A DNA stretch of 32,171 bases from an uncultured SAR116 cluster alpha proteobacterium (GCA_902625725.1 CACOCY010000016.1:1-32171), one strand, 5' to 3'; shown: positions 1 through 8,627, counted from the stretch's first letter. Translations and numbers: made by a program. The notes: generated from the letters alone by a model not told the origin.

Positions 1-1038
1 AAATGGTTTGAACATGTAGGAAATGAAGTTAAGCATGTTACAGAAAATGTTGGTGTTCTTGATATGTCTGCTTTTGGTAAATGTCGTATTTCTGGATCTG
101 GCGCCGAGGTATTTCTTAACAAAATGGTTGCTAATAAACTTCCGAAAAATAATGGTCGGATAATTCTAGCACATTCCCTATCTAAAGGGGGTGGGGTGCA
201 TTCTGAATTTACAATAATGAAAGAAAACGATGATAGCTTTTATTTGGTTTCCGCAGGTGCAGCTCAGAGACTGGACCACGATTGGCTTAAAAATAGAATG
301 CCAAAAGATGAGACTGTTCAATTTACAGATTTAACTAATAGCATTGGCGTGTTTGTAGTTTCTGGTCCAAAGTCGAGAGAGTTGCTTCAGCGTTTGACCG
401 AGAGTGATATGTCAAATGATGCATTTAATTGGCTCACTGCAAAGAAGATTGATATAGGATATGCGCCCACAATTGCAGCAAGGGTAAATTTTGTAGGCGA
501 ACTGGGTTGGGAATTACATCATCCAATAGAGTATCAAAATTATATTTTCGATACTTTATTCTCAGCAGGAAAGGATTTAAATCTGAAGCCGTTTGGTATC
601 AGGGCAATGGATATGATGCGGCTGGAAAAATCATATCGTATGGTAGGTACTGAAATGAGCATTGAATATTCTGCTTATGAGTCTGGTCTTGATAGGTTTA
701 TTGATCATCAAAAAAATGATTTTCTTGGCCGTGATGGCTTGATTTTACGCAGAGAAATAGGACACCACAATCAATTTGTGACCCTTCATGTTAAAGAAAC
801 TAAAGATGCGGATGCCATTGGAGGCAACCCAATTTATTTTAATGGAAAGCTAATTGGCCGTGCAACATCTGGTGGATACGGATTTAGAGTTGGGTTTTCC
901 ATTGCCTTAGCAATGGTTGAACCAGATTATGCTGATATTGGAACGATTGTAGAAATTGACATATTAGGTAAAAACTATTTGGCAGAAGTGATTGAAGAGA
1001 GTCCATTTGACCCAGAAAATGTTAAACTCAGAGCGTAA
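1..1038 (+). CDS. Dimethylglycine/sarcosine dehydrogenase-family protein, C-terminal GcvT part (5' partial)
   Basis: The reading frame is open from base 1, so the gene begins outside the window; about 345 C-terminal residues are visible. The first residues (EVKHVTENVGVLDMSAFGK) and the later segment FGIRAMDMMRLEKSYR followed by GTEMSIEYSAYESGLDRFI match the folate-binding GcvT-like half of dimethylglycine and sarcosine dehydrogenases. In that family an N-terminal FAD domain oxidises an N-methyl group and the C-terminal half transfers the resulting C1 unit to tetrahydrofolate. The expected FAD domain would lie upstream and cannot be seen. The stop codon is 15 bp before the mttB-like start, so the two genes are probably co-transcribed. 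A free-standing aminomethyltransferase is an alternative, because the N-terminus is missing. The exact substrate cannot be read from the sequence. Confidence 0.85.
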   Translation, partial: KWFEHVGNEVKHVTENVGVLDMSAFGKCRISGSGAEVFLNKMVANKLPKNNGRIILAHSLSKGGGVHSEFTIMKENDDSFYLVSAGAAQRLDHDWLKNRMPKDETVQFTDLTNSIGVFVVSGPKSRELLQRLTESDMSNDAFNWLTAKKIDIGYAPTIAARVNFVGELGWELHHPIEYQNYIFDTLFSAGKDLNLKPFGIRAMDMMRLEKSYRMVGTEMSIEYSAYESGLDRFIDHQKNDFLGRDGLILRREIGHHNQFVTLHVKETKDADAIGGNPIYFNGKLIGRATSGGYGFRVGFSIALAMVEPDYADIGTIVEIDILGKNYLAEVIEESPFDPENVKLRA

Positions 1039-1053
1039 AATTAGGAAAAGTTT

Positions 1054-2601
1054 ATGACAAAAATCGAAAGCGACAAACGTACCAGGCGAAGTGGGGGTCG
1101 TGCGGCAAGGCGGGTAGTTCGTGAGACTAGTCATCAAGAGGTCCAAGCTTATATTACGCGTAATATCCCCCCAATAGATATTTTGCACGATGAAGCAGCT
1201 GAGCTTATAGAAACAAATGCCGATTTAGTACTAAACGAAATAGGTATTGAATTTCGAGATGATCAGGAAGTTTTGAATTTGCTCCAAGATGCTGGTTGTG
1301 ATGTTGATGGTACACGAGTGAGGTTCCCTGAAGGTTTGGCTCGCAAATTAGCTTCAACAGCGCCAAGTCAATTTACCCAATATGCAAGAAACCCCTCAAA
1401 ATCCGTTGTGATTGGTGGAGATAATATTGTTTTTGCCCCTGTCTACGGTCCACCTTTTATACGTGGTCTTGATGGGGAGAGAAGATATGCAGAAATAGAT
1501 GATTTCGTTAACATGGTTAAATTAGTCTATATGCTGCCTGGACTACACCACTCTGGAGGCACTTTGTGTGAGCCAGTCGATCTTCCAGTAACTAAGCGTC
1601 ACTTAGAGATGATTTATGCCCATATTCGTTATTCGGATAAACCTTTTATGGGCTCAGTTACTGCACCCTCTAGGGCAGAAGATACTTTAGAATTGGTTAG
1701 GCTATTATTTGGGAGTGACTTTGTAAAAAAAAATTGTGTGTTGGTATCTCTTATTAACGCTAATTCTCCAATGACTTGGGATGACACGATGCTTGGAGCT
1801 CTTAAGGTTTATGCTCGTGCTGGTCAAGCTTGTATTGTTTCACCATTTATTTTGGCAGGAGCGATGTCCCCTGTATCAGTCGCTGGTACACTTACTCAGA
1901 TATTAGCTGAGGCTATTTCGGGGATAGCCTTAACACAAGTTATAAATCCTGGCGTTCCGGTAATATTTGGAAGCTTTGCTAGCTCCATATCGATGCAGAC
2001 TGGTGCGCCAACCTTTGGCACACCAGAGCCAGCAAAAGTATTATATGGATGTGCAAAACTGGCTCGAAGACTGGGTATACCATTTAGATCTGGTGGCTCG
2101 CTTACAGCTGCAAAGTCGGTAGACGCCCAGTCAGCGTATGAGTCAGCGCACACTATTTTACCTACTGTGATGGGAGGGGTTAATTTTGCTCTGCATTCCG
2201 CGGGATGGCTTGAGGGTGGCTTAGTATCAGATTTTGCTAAACTTGTTTTAGATGCAGACCAATTAACGATGATGACTAGTCTGGTGTCAGAGATTGATGT
2301 CTCTGAGAACGGTATGGCGCTAGACGCTTTAAAGCAAGTTGGACCAGGTCAGCATTTTCTCGGGTCTGATCATACGCAATCAAATTTTGAAACAGCATTT
2401 TGGCGTTCCTCAATTGCAGATTATACAACTTTTGAGCAATGGTCTTCTGAGGGTTCGCAAGAAGCAGAAATAAGGGCTAGATCTAGAGCAAAACAAATGC
2501 TTCATGCTTATCAAGCGCCGGAACTAGATGAGGAAATTGACGAGAAATTGCGAGCTTTTATTGACAAGCGAAAAGAGTCATTGCCTGATTCTGAATATTA
2601 A
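1054..2601 (+). CDS. Trimethylamine methyltransferase (MttB) family protein, without pyrrolysine
   Basis: A 515-residue protein of the MttB/COG5598 family. Family members demethylate quaternary or tertiary amines and pass the methyl group to a corrinoid protein. The archaeal trimethylamine enzyme carries pyrrolysine encoded by in-frame UAG; this gene has no internal stop, so it belongs to the non-pyrrolysine branch that includes the glycine betaine methyltransferase MtgB. Typical features are the N-terminal basic segment RRSGGRAARR, the segments NEIGIEFRDD and VYGPPFIRGLDGERRY, and a Gly/Ser-rich barrel region around VIFGSFASSISMQTGAP. The ATG follows AGGAAAAG at a good distance. It lies 15 bp downstream of the dimethylglycine-dehydrogenase-like gene and converges on soxG with only 8 bp between the stops. 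No corrinoid protein or reactivator gene is visible. Substrate unknown; glycine betaine or another methylated amine is inferred from the neighbours. Confidence 0.9.
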   Translation: MTKIESDKRTRRSGGRAARRVVRETSHQEVQAYITRNIPPIDILHDEAAELIETNADLVLNEIGIEFRDDQEVLNLLQDAGCDVDGTRVRFPEGLARKLASTAPSQFTQYARNPSKSVVIGGDNIVFAPVYGPPFIRGLDGERRYAEIDDFVNMVKLVYMLPGLHHSGGTLCEPVDLPVTKRHLEMIYAHIRYSDKPFMGSVTAPSRAEDTLELVRLLFGSDFVKKNCVLVSLINANSPMTWDDTMLGALKVYARAGQACIVSPFILAGAMSPVSVAGTLTQILAEAISGIALTQVINPGVPVIFGSFASSISMQTGAPTFGTPEPAKVLYGCAKLARRLGIPFRSGGSLTAAKSVDAQSAYESAHTILPTVMGGVNFALHSAGWLEGGLVSDFAKLVLDADQLTMMTSLVSEIDVSENGMALDALKQVGPGQHFLGSDHTQSNFETAFWRSSIADYTTFEQWSSEGSQEAEIRARSRAKQMLHAYQAPELDEEIDEKLRAFIDKRKESLPDSEY

Positions 2602-2609
2602 ACTAAAAC

Positions 2610-3227
2610 TTAAATACCTTTTGTTACAAGAATACCGAATTCTTGGCCAGCATCACAGCACCAATCTAAAAGATAATTTGCAAAGCTAGTTCGGCAAATA
2701 CAAATAAATTCATTTTCTTCTAAACACAATAAAATAACATTTGCTAACGCTATATCGCATTGTACAGATTGATTCTCTTGAAAGCTATTTGGATCCAAAT
2801 CAATAGGGCACCCCTTGGACAGGAACTCTCGAACCTTTTTGCCTGAAAGCAAAATAGCACAAAAAGCATCTGACACATTCACAACTGATATGTGTTTGGC
2901 TATGTTGCTGGAGTTTAATATTTTTTCTAGCTGGTTCTCACCTCCGGGCTCAGCAAGAATCAAGTACTCATCTGGTCCAAGACTGATTGCAAACCGTCCT
3001 GCTTTGTTACTCATATAGTTTGGCTCTAATGGAAGGTCACATTGTATTAGCTTACTCACTTTATCTCTATAAATTGAGTTGCACCGTATATTTAACTTGC
3101 CCAAATGGAGAATTTCAGATAATTCAATTTGAGCTACTTCTATATTTTCTGGTTTCTTTATTATTGGTAGTCTTCTTTTTTCAAAAGCGGCAGAACCAAA
3201 AGCAGCACGTGATATATTTTCAGCCAC
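2610..3227 (-). CDS. soxG: Sarcosine oxidase, gamma subunit
   Basis: The smaller folate-domain-like subunit of heterotetrameric sarcosine oxidase, last gene of soxBDAG. The motifs LGPDEYLIL, VNVSDAF, LSKGCPIDLDP and the terminal RTSFANYLLDWC...EFG pattern are typical of SoxG. I place the start at GTG (3225-3227), giving 205 residues that begin MAENISRAAFGS: AAGGAG lies 8 nt upstream, and the start overlaps the soxA stop by 8 bp, consistent with translational coupling. A longer reading from ATG at 3294-3296 would overlap soxA by 77 bp and has no better ribosome site. The subunit binds the alpha subunit and has no known catalytic residues of its own. The gene ends 8 bp from the convergent mttB stop. 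Confidence 0.88.
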   Translation of the reverse strand: MAENISRAAFGSAAFEKRRLPIIKKPENIEVAQIELSEILHLGKLNIRCNSIYRDKVSKLIQCDLPLEPNYMSNKAGRFAISLGPDEYLILAEPGGENQLEKILNSSNIAKHISVVNVSDAFCAILLSGKKVREFLSKGCPIDLDPNSFQENQSVQCDIALANVILLCLEENEFICICRTSFANYLLDWCCDAGQEFGILVTKGI

Positions 3228-6200
3228 GCAGTCTATCTCCTTTTTTATCAAAAAATATGGGCTCAACAATTTTGGCTTCAATTGGCTCTTGTCCATCTAA
3301 CATAGGTATATATACGGTTTGTCCTTTTCGATTGGAGCCACCTTTCAACAAAGCCAGCGCTATTGAATGTTTGAGGTTAGGAGAATAATACGATGAAGAA
3401 ACATGTCCTAACATCTCCATAGGCGCTTCCTGATTTGGGTTTAAAACTGCGTGTGCTCCTTCCGGAATAACTTTTTGGGGGTCAGTGGTCAGCAACCCCA
3501 CTAATTGTTTTCTTTGAGGCTCGTCCATAGATCCGCGCTCTAAGGCACGTTTTCCAATAAAATCTGATTTCTTTTTAGATACAATCCAATTCATGCCTAA
3601 ATCATAGGGCGTGACAGAACCATCGGTTTCTTGGCCTACAATAATAAATCCCTTTTCTGCTCTTAGTACATGCATTGCCTCAGTACCGTAAGCTGTTAAT
3701 TTAAATTCTTCTCCGATTTGCATTAAATGCGACCATAAAGCAAGCCCATATCTAGCTGGGACGTTAATTTCAAATGCCATTTCACCAGTAAATGATATTC
3801 TAAAAATACGTGCGGGAATTCCATTAATGAAGCTGTTCTTCATTGTCATGAACGGAAAATCATGCATGATGTTGTTATCCTTACCAAGACAAGCTTCAAG
3901 GATTGCCCTTGAATTAGGTCCGGATAATGAAGCAACAGACCATTGTTCAGTAACAGAGGTAAGATAAACTTTTAGATCCCGCCATTCTGTTTGAAGAAGT
4001 TCTTCAAGCCACCCAAGCACTCCAGCAGCGCCACCAGTTGTTGTTGTCATAAAAAAGTGGTCTTCAGCTAAACGTGTAGTTACCCCATCGTCAAAGACCA
4101 TCCCATCCTCTTTTAACATGAGACCGTATTTAGCTTTACCTATTGCAAGATTAGAAAATTCATTTGTATAAACTCTGTCAAGAAACTCCGCAGAATCAGG
4201 TCCTTTTACCTCAATTTTTCCGAGCGTAGATGCATCAAGTACACCTGCATAATTTCTCGTTGCATACACTTCACGGGTAACGGCCTGATGAAAACTTTCG
4301 CCCTCTTGCGGATAATACCAAGCACGTGCCCATTGTCCCACATGCTCAAATTTTGCCCCGTTAGATTGATGCCAACTATGTATCCTAGTTTTTCGCAAGG
4401 GATCAAATAAGTTGCCAATATTTCGTCCTGCGATTACTCCAAGGCTTGTCGGCGTGTAAGGTGGACGGAAAGTAGTTATTCCCGTTTGGGCTATGGATTT
4501 TTTAAGACTACCTGCAAGGATACCAATTGCATTTACATTAGATGTTTTGCCTTGGTCGGTTGCCATGCCAGTTGTTGTGTAGCGTTTAACGTGTTCAATA
4601 GAGTGAAATCCTTCTCTTACTGCAAGTTTTATATCTAAAGCAGTTGAGTCATTCTGAAAATCAACAAAAGCTGTTTTATTCGAAATGTGGGGTTGAGCTG
4701 ATTGTATTAACCAGGCAGGAGTAGGTGCCCAATTTTGTTGTTTCTCCTCTGAATTTGGAACACTGTTATTCTTTTGTATTTTGCTTTTCTTATTTTCTTT
4801 TAAAAGTTTGCTGATTGTAATAGTTGTCTTTTTTGTTGCTTCATTTAAGGCTTTTTTTAGCTGAAAAGTGCCATTTGCAGAGCCCACTGAGATCCACTCA
4901 TCAGATCTATTATCTGGTCGGTAACACAAGGTTCTTTCGTCCCATATGAGTTTACCTTTCCTTTGTGAATGTAGATGAACAACTGGGTTCAAACCACCAG
5001 ACATTGCTAAAAGATTGCAATCCATGTGAGAAATACTGGAGAGCGGTGCCTGTGCTTCGCTATCGTACGCCGCGATATCAACTGATGAAATATGGCGCGA
5101 CCCATGGGCAGCGATAACAGCATGACCTGTTTTTACATTAATCCCAAGTTTACGAATGGTTGTAATTATCTGTGATTTAGGATTTTCTCTTAGATCCACA
5201 ATACATCTTACGAACCCACCTGCTTCATAAATAGCTAGTGCTGTAAAGTAAGCATCATCATTGTTAGTGAAAATAATTGCCCTAGTGCCGGGGAGTACAT
5301 CATATCGTTTGATGTAGCTTCTAATTGCAGATGACAGCATTATCCCAGGCAGGTCGTTTCCTGAGAATACAAGCGGGCGCTCTATCGCGCCTGTAGCTAA
5401 TATAATTTTCGTTGCTCTTATCTTCCATAGGCGTTGTTTGGGCAGATGTGCAAATGGCCTAGATAAATGCTCCGTAACGCGTTCTGCCATTATCGTAAAA
5501 TTATCATCCATATTAGCAAACACTGTTGTTCTATTAAGGCAGGTTACATTTGGAGCAGATTTAAGTTTTTCGACAGTGTCGCGAACCCAGTTTAAAGCTG
5601 GTTTCTCGTCTATATTAAAATTATTATCAGTGAGGAGCCATCCACCTAATTCATGTTGCTCATCAGCTATAATTACTCTAACACCTGTTTGTGCAGCTAT
5701 TGAAGCTGCTTGTAATCCAGCTGCACCCCCACCAATTATTAAAAGTTCGCAATGGAAATATTTGTGCTCATATCTATTTTGCTCAAGATGTTTCTTAGAT
5801 ATTTTACCAAGGCCGGCTGCTCTTCGAATGAATTTTTCATAAAGCATCCAAAAAGAAGATGGCCACATAAAGGTTTTGTAATAAAAGCCGGCAGGAAAAA
5901 AATGTGAAAATAAGTTGTTTATCGATAAAATGTCAAATTTAAGGTTAGGAAATCTATTTTGGGATTCAGCAATTAGACCATCATATATTTCTATTTGTGT
6001 TGCTTTTAAATTAGGCTCAGCTGAAGCACCTTTAATTACTCTGACAAGTGCATTAGGTTCCTCACTGCCAATCCCAAATATGCCGCGTGGACGATGATAT
6101 TTAAAGGATCTACCGACAAGATGTACCCCATGAGCAAGTAATGCAGATGCAAGAGTTTCTCCTTCAAAACCTGTAAATTCTTTTCGGTCAAACTTAAAAT

Positions 6201-6270
6201 GAACGGGTTTTTTCCTGTTTATAGAGGTACCATTATTTGTTTCCAGCCTGTGGCTTTGCATATGCCTCAT
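3220..6270 (-). CDS. soxA: Sarcosine oxidase, alpha subunit
   Basis: A 1016-residue alpha subunit of the heterotetrameric enzyme, which oxidatively demethylates sarcosine to glycine and gives 5,10-methylene-tetrahydrofolate and H2O2. In order: an N-terminal Fer2_4-type domain (about 20-80, with GFEGETLASALLAHGV and GRSFKYHRPRGI), a dinucleotide-binding fold (GGGAAG at 180-185; this subunit binds NAD+ in characterised enzymes), the middle A3 region with FVDFQNDSTALDIKLAVREG and TTGMATDQGKTSN, and a C-terminal GcvT-like folate domain with DASTLGKIEVKGPDSAEFL and GTEAMHVLRAEKGFI. A Lys/Ser/Asn-rich linker lies near residues 470-500, where relatives are usually Ala-rich. AAGGA precedes the ATG, which overlaps the soxD stop by 4 bp (ATGA), while the 3' end overlaps soxG. 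All four genes look translationally coupled or tightly spaced. Confidence 0.96.
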   Translation of the reverse strand: MRHMQSHRLETNNGTSINRKKPVHFKFDRKEFTGFEGETLASALLAHGVHLVGRSFKYHRPRGIFGIGSEEPNALVRVIKGASAEPNLKATQIEIYDGLIAESQNRFPNLKFDILSINNLFSHFFPAGFYYKTFMWPSSFWMLYEKFIRRAAGLGKISKKHLEQNRYEHKYFHCELLIIGGGAAGLQAASIAAQTGVRVIIADEQHELGGWLLTDNNFNIDEKPALNWVRDTVEKLKSAPNVTCLNRTTVFANMDDNFTIMAERVTEHLSRPFAHLPKQRLWKIRATKIILATGAIERPLVFSGNDLPGIMLSSAIRSYIKRYDVLPGTRAIIFTNNDDAYFTALAIYEAGGFVRCIVDLRENPKSQIITTIRKLGINVKTGHAVIAAHGSRHISSVDIAAYDSEAQAPLSSISHMDCNLLAMSGGLNPVVHLHSQRKGKLIWDERTLCYRPDNRSDEWISVGSANGTFQLKKALNEATKKTTITISKLLKENKKSKIQKNNSVPNSEEKQQNWAPTPAWLIQSAQPHISNKTAFVDFQNDSTALDIKLAVREGFHSIEHVKRYTTTGMATDQGKTSNVNAIGILAGSLKKSIAQTGITTFRPPYTPTSLGVIAGRNIGNLFDPLRKTRIHSWHQSNGAKFEHVGQWARAWYYPQEGESFHQAVTREVYATRNYAGVLDASTLGKIEVKGPDSAEFLDRVYTNEFSNLAIGKAKYGLMLKEDGMVFDDGVTTRLAEDHFFMTTTTGGAAGVLGWLEELLQTEWRDLKVYLTSVTEQWSVASLSGPNSRAILEACLGKDNNIMHDFPFMTMKNSFINGIPARIFRISFTGEMAFEINVPARYGLALWSHLMQIGEEFKLTAYGTEAMHVLRAEKGFIIVGQETDGSVTPYDLGMNWIVSKKKSDFIGKRALERGSMDEPQRKQLVGLLTTDPQKVIPEGAHAVLNPNQEAPMEMLGHVSSSYYSPNLKHSIALALLKGGSNRKGQTVYIPMLDGQEPIEAKIVEPIFFDKKGDRLRG

Positions 6271-6626
6271 TTTTTCGTCCTTTTTGGAGTTTTGCTTGCT
6301 GCCTCAGCTTTGCTTGTTCGTCTCCAATTAGCTTGATACGCTTTTTTCCCTTTAACTGTTTTTGGGGTGTTTCCCATTAGATAAATTTCGTAAATTTCAT
6401 GACTAACGGTGTCTCTTGCAATATTAAACCAGCGACGGCATCCGCTAGTGTGACACCAACGCTCTAAAAATACACCTTTTGGGTTTTCTCTCATAAATAA
6501 ATATTCGCAAAAAGCCGAATCTGTTATTTTATTACTCACAGCTGGGCGCGCTATGTGGGCTTCACCGCCACAGCTGAATTCTGACTCATTTCTATAGCCA
6601 CAATAGGGACATTTGATTTTTAACAC
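6267..6626 (-). CDS. soxD: Sarcosine oxidase, delta subunit
   Basis: A small zinc-binding subunit of heterotetrameric sarcosine oxidase, 119 residues and near the usual length. The zinc ligands expected for SoxD are visible: Cys6 and Cys9 in CPYCG, and His59 and Cys63 in HTSGCRRWF. The conserved block FMRENPKGVFLERWCHTSGCRRWFN is intact when read across its parts, followed by the usual DTVSHEIYEIY and a basic C-terminus. The start is GTG (6624-6626) with AAGGAAA about 9 nt upstream. The gene sits between soxB (54 bp upstream) and soxA (4-bp overlap), the standard soxB-D-A-G order. Confidence 0.95.
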   Translation of the reverse strand: MLKIKCPYCGYRNESEFSCGGEAHIARPAVSNKITDSAFCEYLFMRENPKGVFLERWCHTSGCRRWFNIARDTVSHEIYEIYLMGNTPKTVKGKKAYQANWRRTSKAEAASKTPKRTKK

Positions 6627-6680
6627 TCAGCGTTTCCTTTTTGGCAAAAAAGTAATGACAGATGAACATTGAAGAAAAAA

Positions 6681-7979
6681 TTAATGAGCAACACCAGCAG
6701 CTCCATGTTCATCAATTAAAAATCCTGTTTCAAAACGTTTTAGACTATAGGGTAGTGCAATTGAATTTGGTCGATCATTTGCAATTAAATCTGCGAAAAT
6801 ATGACCCGAGCCTGGGGTAGCTTTGAACCCTCCTGTGCCCCAACCGCAATTGAAATAAAGCCCTCTTATATCTGTTTTAGAAATAATTGGTGAAGCGTCA
6901 GGGCAGATGTCCACTATACCTCCCCACTGCCGTAACATCCGCAATTGAGATAAAAATGGGAATAAATCCACAGCTGCTGCAACCATATGTTCAGGTATCG
7001 GCCAAGAGCCGGTTTGTGCATAGGAGTTGTATTTATCAACACCTGCACCAAGTACCATTTCACCTTTGTCTGATTGGCTTATATACATATGAACAGCATT
7101 TGACATAATAACTGTATCTAAAATAGGTTTTATTGGTTCTGATACAATTGCTTGCAACGGTCGGCTAGCAATTGGAAGTTTTATGTTTGCCATATCCGCA
7201 AGAACACTTGAATGCCCAGCAACAACACAGCCAACTTTTGGTGTCTTAATGTTCCCTTTTGTTGTTTCAATGCCAATTATTTTGTCTTTATTGCGTCGTA
7301 AACCGACAACCTCACAATTTTGAATTATATCTACACCAAGTTCATCTGCAGCTCTTGCATATCCCCAAGCTACAGCATCATGGCGAGCTGTGCCTGCGCG
7401 CTTCTGAAGAAACCCACCTAACACTGGGTAACGGATATTTGGTTCAATATTTATCATTGGCACTAGTTTTTTGATTGCTGCAGGCGATAGCATGTCAGAA
7501 TCAATTCCGTTGAGTCGGATAGCATGTACTCTTCGTGACATTTCTCTCAATTCATGTTCTGAGTGGCTTATTGTAAGAACCCCACGTTGGCTAAACATTA
7601 CATTGAAATTTAAATCCTGTGATAAGCCTTCCCATAATTTCAAGGCGTGTTCGTAAATGGCAGCTGACTCGTCCCACATATAATTGGAGCGAATTATTGT
7701 GGTATTTCTTCCTGTATTTCCGCCACCAAGCCATCCCTTTTCAATCAAGGCGATATTAGTCATACCATAAATATTTGCTAGATAATATGCTGTAGCAAGC
7801 CCATGTCCACCACCTCCAATTATTACAGCATCATAAGCGGTTTTTGGTTCTGCGTGGCTCCAAGCTTGTTGCCATTCTTGATGATAATTACCTGCATGTC
7901 GGGCAATAGAAAAGATAGAATAGCGTTTTAGTTTTCGAGTGAATGCTCTGCTTCCCCTATCTAAATCTGATTTAGCCAT
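6681..7979 (-). CDS. soxB: Sarcosine oxidase, beta subunit
   Basis: The flavin-containing catalytic subunit, 432 residues, first gene of the leftward sox operon. The N-terminal Rossmann motif GGGGHG (about 55-60) binds FAD, with Glu80 at the end of the second strand for the ribose. The block LEKGWLGGGNTGRNTTIIRSNY, split here around residues 79-100, is nearly invariant in SoxB. His200 in GTARHDAVAWGYAR aligns with the histidine that covalently holds FMN in characterised enzymes; the FMN lies at the interface with alpha. The C-terminal GLYFNCGWGTGGFKATPGSG closes the FAD site. AAGGAG lies about 10 nt before the ATG. The promoter should lie in 7980-8284. The N-terminus begins with about 17 residues before the usual SoxB start (KRYSIFSIARHA); ATG at 7979 is the only good choice. 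Confidence 0.96.
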   Translation of the reverse strand: MAKSDLDRGSRAFTRKLKRYSIFSIARHAGNYHQEWQQAWSHAEPKTAYDAVIIGGGGHGLATAYYLANIYGMTNIALIEKGWLGGGNTGRNTTIIRSNYMWDESAAIYEHALKLWEGLSQDLNFNVMFSQRGVLTISHSEHELREMSRRVHAIRLNGIDSDMLSPAAIKKLVPMINIEPNIRYPVLGGFLQKRAGTARHDAVAWGYARAADELGVDIIQNCEVVGLRRNKDKIIGIETTKGNIKTPKVGCVVAGHSSVLADMANIKLPIASRPLQAIVSEPIKPILDTVIMSNAVHMYISQSDKGEMVLGAGVDKYNSYAQTGSWPIPEHMVAAAVDLFPFLSQLRMLRQWGGIVDICPDASPIISKTDIRGLYFNCGWGTGGFKATPGSGHIFADLIANDRPNSIALPYSLKRFETGFLIDEHGAAGVAH

Positions 7980-8284
7980 CTATTAGCCACTCCTTTTAAA
8001 CATCAATTTAGATAATGTCTCAACGCATAATCGCTATTTGACATTATTGCTATAGCATAACTCTAGAAGTGATTATTAAGAAATTCATTTATTACCTGTG
8101 TTTGTTATACCACTAGGTAAAAAATATGTGTTTGCATCATTTTTGCATGCACTTACTTTGATACAGAATTAAATTTATATGCTGTAATAATGAATTGTTG
8201 ATCTTTATTAAATTTTCTATAATTGTAAGGCACAATATGTTAAAAATTCGAGGTTTTCATATTTATCAGATTTCAGAGAAAAAA
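7980..8284. other. Intergenic region upstream of soxB, with short symmetric motifs
   Basis: About 305 bp without a convincing gene, between divergent soxB (leftward) and a small membrane-protein gene (rightward). It should hold the sox promoter. Motifs seen: the 10-bp palindrome TGCTATAGCA (8048-8057); an inverted repeat TTACCT/AGGTAA (8092-8097 and 8115-8120, 17-nt loop); and a direct repeat TTTGCAT at 8131-8137 and 8142-8148, whose starts are 11 bp apart, about one helical turn. I saw no glycine riboswitch-like fold by eye. In such A+T-rich DNA some of these motifs will be chance. Confidence 0.5.
8131..8148. repeat. Direct repeat TTTGCAT x2, one helical turn apart
   Basis: Two identical 7-bp copies (8131-8137 and 8142-8148) lie on the same DNA face between soxB and the small membrane-protein gene. 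The second runs into the palindrome GCATGC. This arrangement resembles a dimeric regulator site, but no regulator gene is nearby and chance cannot be excluded. Confidence 0.3.
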
Positions 8285-8530
8285 ATGAAATTGCGTGTGT
8301 TATTACTGTGTTTTTCAATTGTTGGCTGTATTGCCATTTTTTCTGGTTTTTATTTATGGAAGGTGCTTGGCCCTATTGAGTTATCCACGCATGGATGGTT
8401 TGCAATTTTCGCCGGCGTAATAGGCTCTTTTCTGCTTGCGGGGAGCTTAATGGCACTCAGCTTTTATTCATCAAGATCAGGTTATGATACAAAAGTGGCT
8501 GAGTACGATCCATTTCAATCTTTAAAGTAA
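8285..8530 (+). CDS. Small two-helix membrane protein, unknown function
   Basis: An 81-residue protein from ATG 8285. Two hydrophobic segments are clear: residues about 4-25 (LLLCFSIVGCIAIFSGFYLW) and about 37-60 (GWFAIFAGVIGSFLLAGSLM). They are followed by YSSRSGYDTKVAEYDP, a short polar cytoplasm-like tail. The STHGWFAIFAGV...MALSFYSSRSGYD pattern resembles small conserved membrane proteins of alphaproteobacteria, but I know no function. The frame is open to 8195 with an earlier ATG; I reject that start because the extra 30 residues are Ile/Lys/Phe-rich and not family-like, whereas the chosen start is preceded by CAGAGA. It stands alone between soxB and imuA, lies just upstream of the LexA box and is not obviously part of either operon. 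Confidence 0.65.
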   Translation: MKLRVLLLCFSIVGCIAIFSGFYLWKVLGPIELSTHGWFAIFAGVIGSFLLAGSLMALSFYSSRSGYDTKVAEYDPFQSLK

Positions 8531-8594
8531 TTTTTGAAATATTATTAGATTGTCTGATTGACTTAGTTTACCGAATCATTCAAAAATGTAAAAA

Positions 8595-8609
8595 GAACAA
8601 AACAAGAAC
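8595..8609 (+). promoter_or_regulatory. LexA (SOS) box of the alphaproteobacterial type, GAAC-N7-GAAC
   Basis: The sequence reads GAAC AAAACAA GAAC, an exact match to the direct-repeat LexA operator known from alphaproteobacteria (GTTC-N7-GTTC or its complement). It ends 18 bp before the imuA start, where it would block transcription until DNA damage inactivates LexA. Its position in front of imuA-imuB-dnaE2, a classic SOS cassette, makes chance occurrence unlikely. Confidence 0.88.
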
Positions 8610-8627
8610 AAAAATAGAGTTTTTTAA

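Noticed and set aside
5438-5842. Rightward 134-codon frame opposite soxA
   Set aside because: It lies fully inside the well-supported soxA gene on the other strand, has no recognisable protein pattern and no ribosome site.
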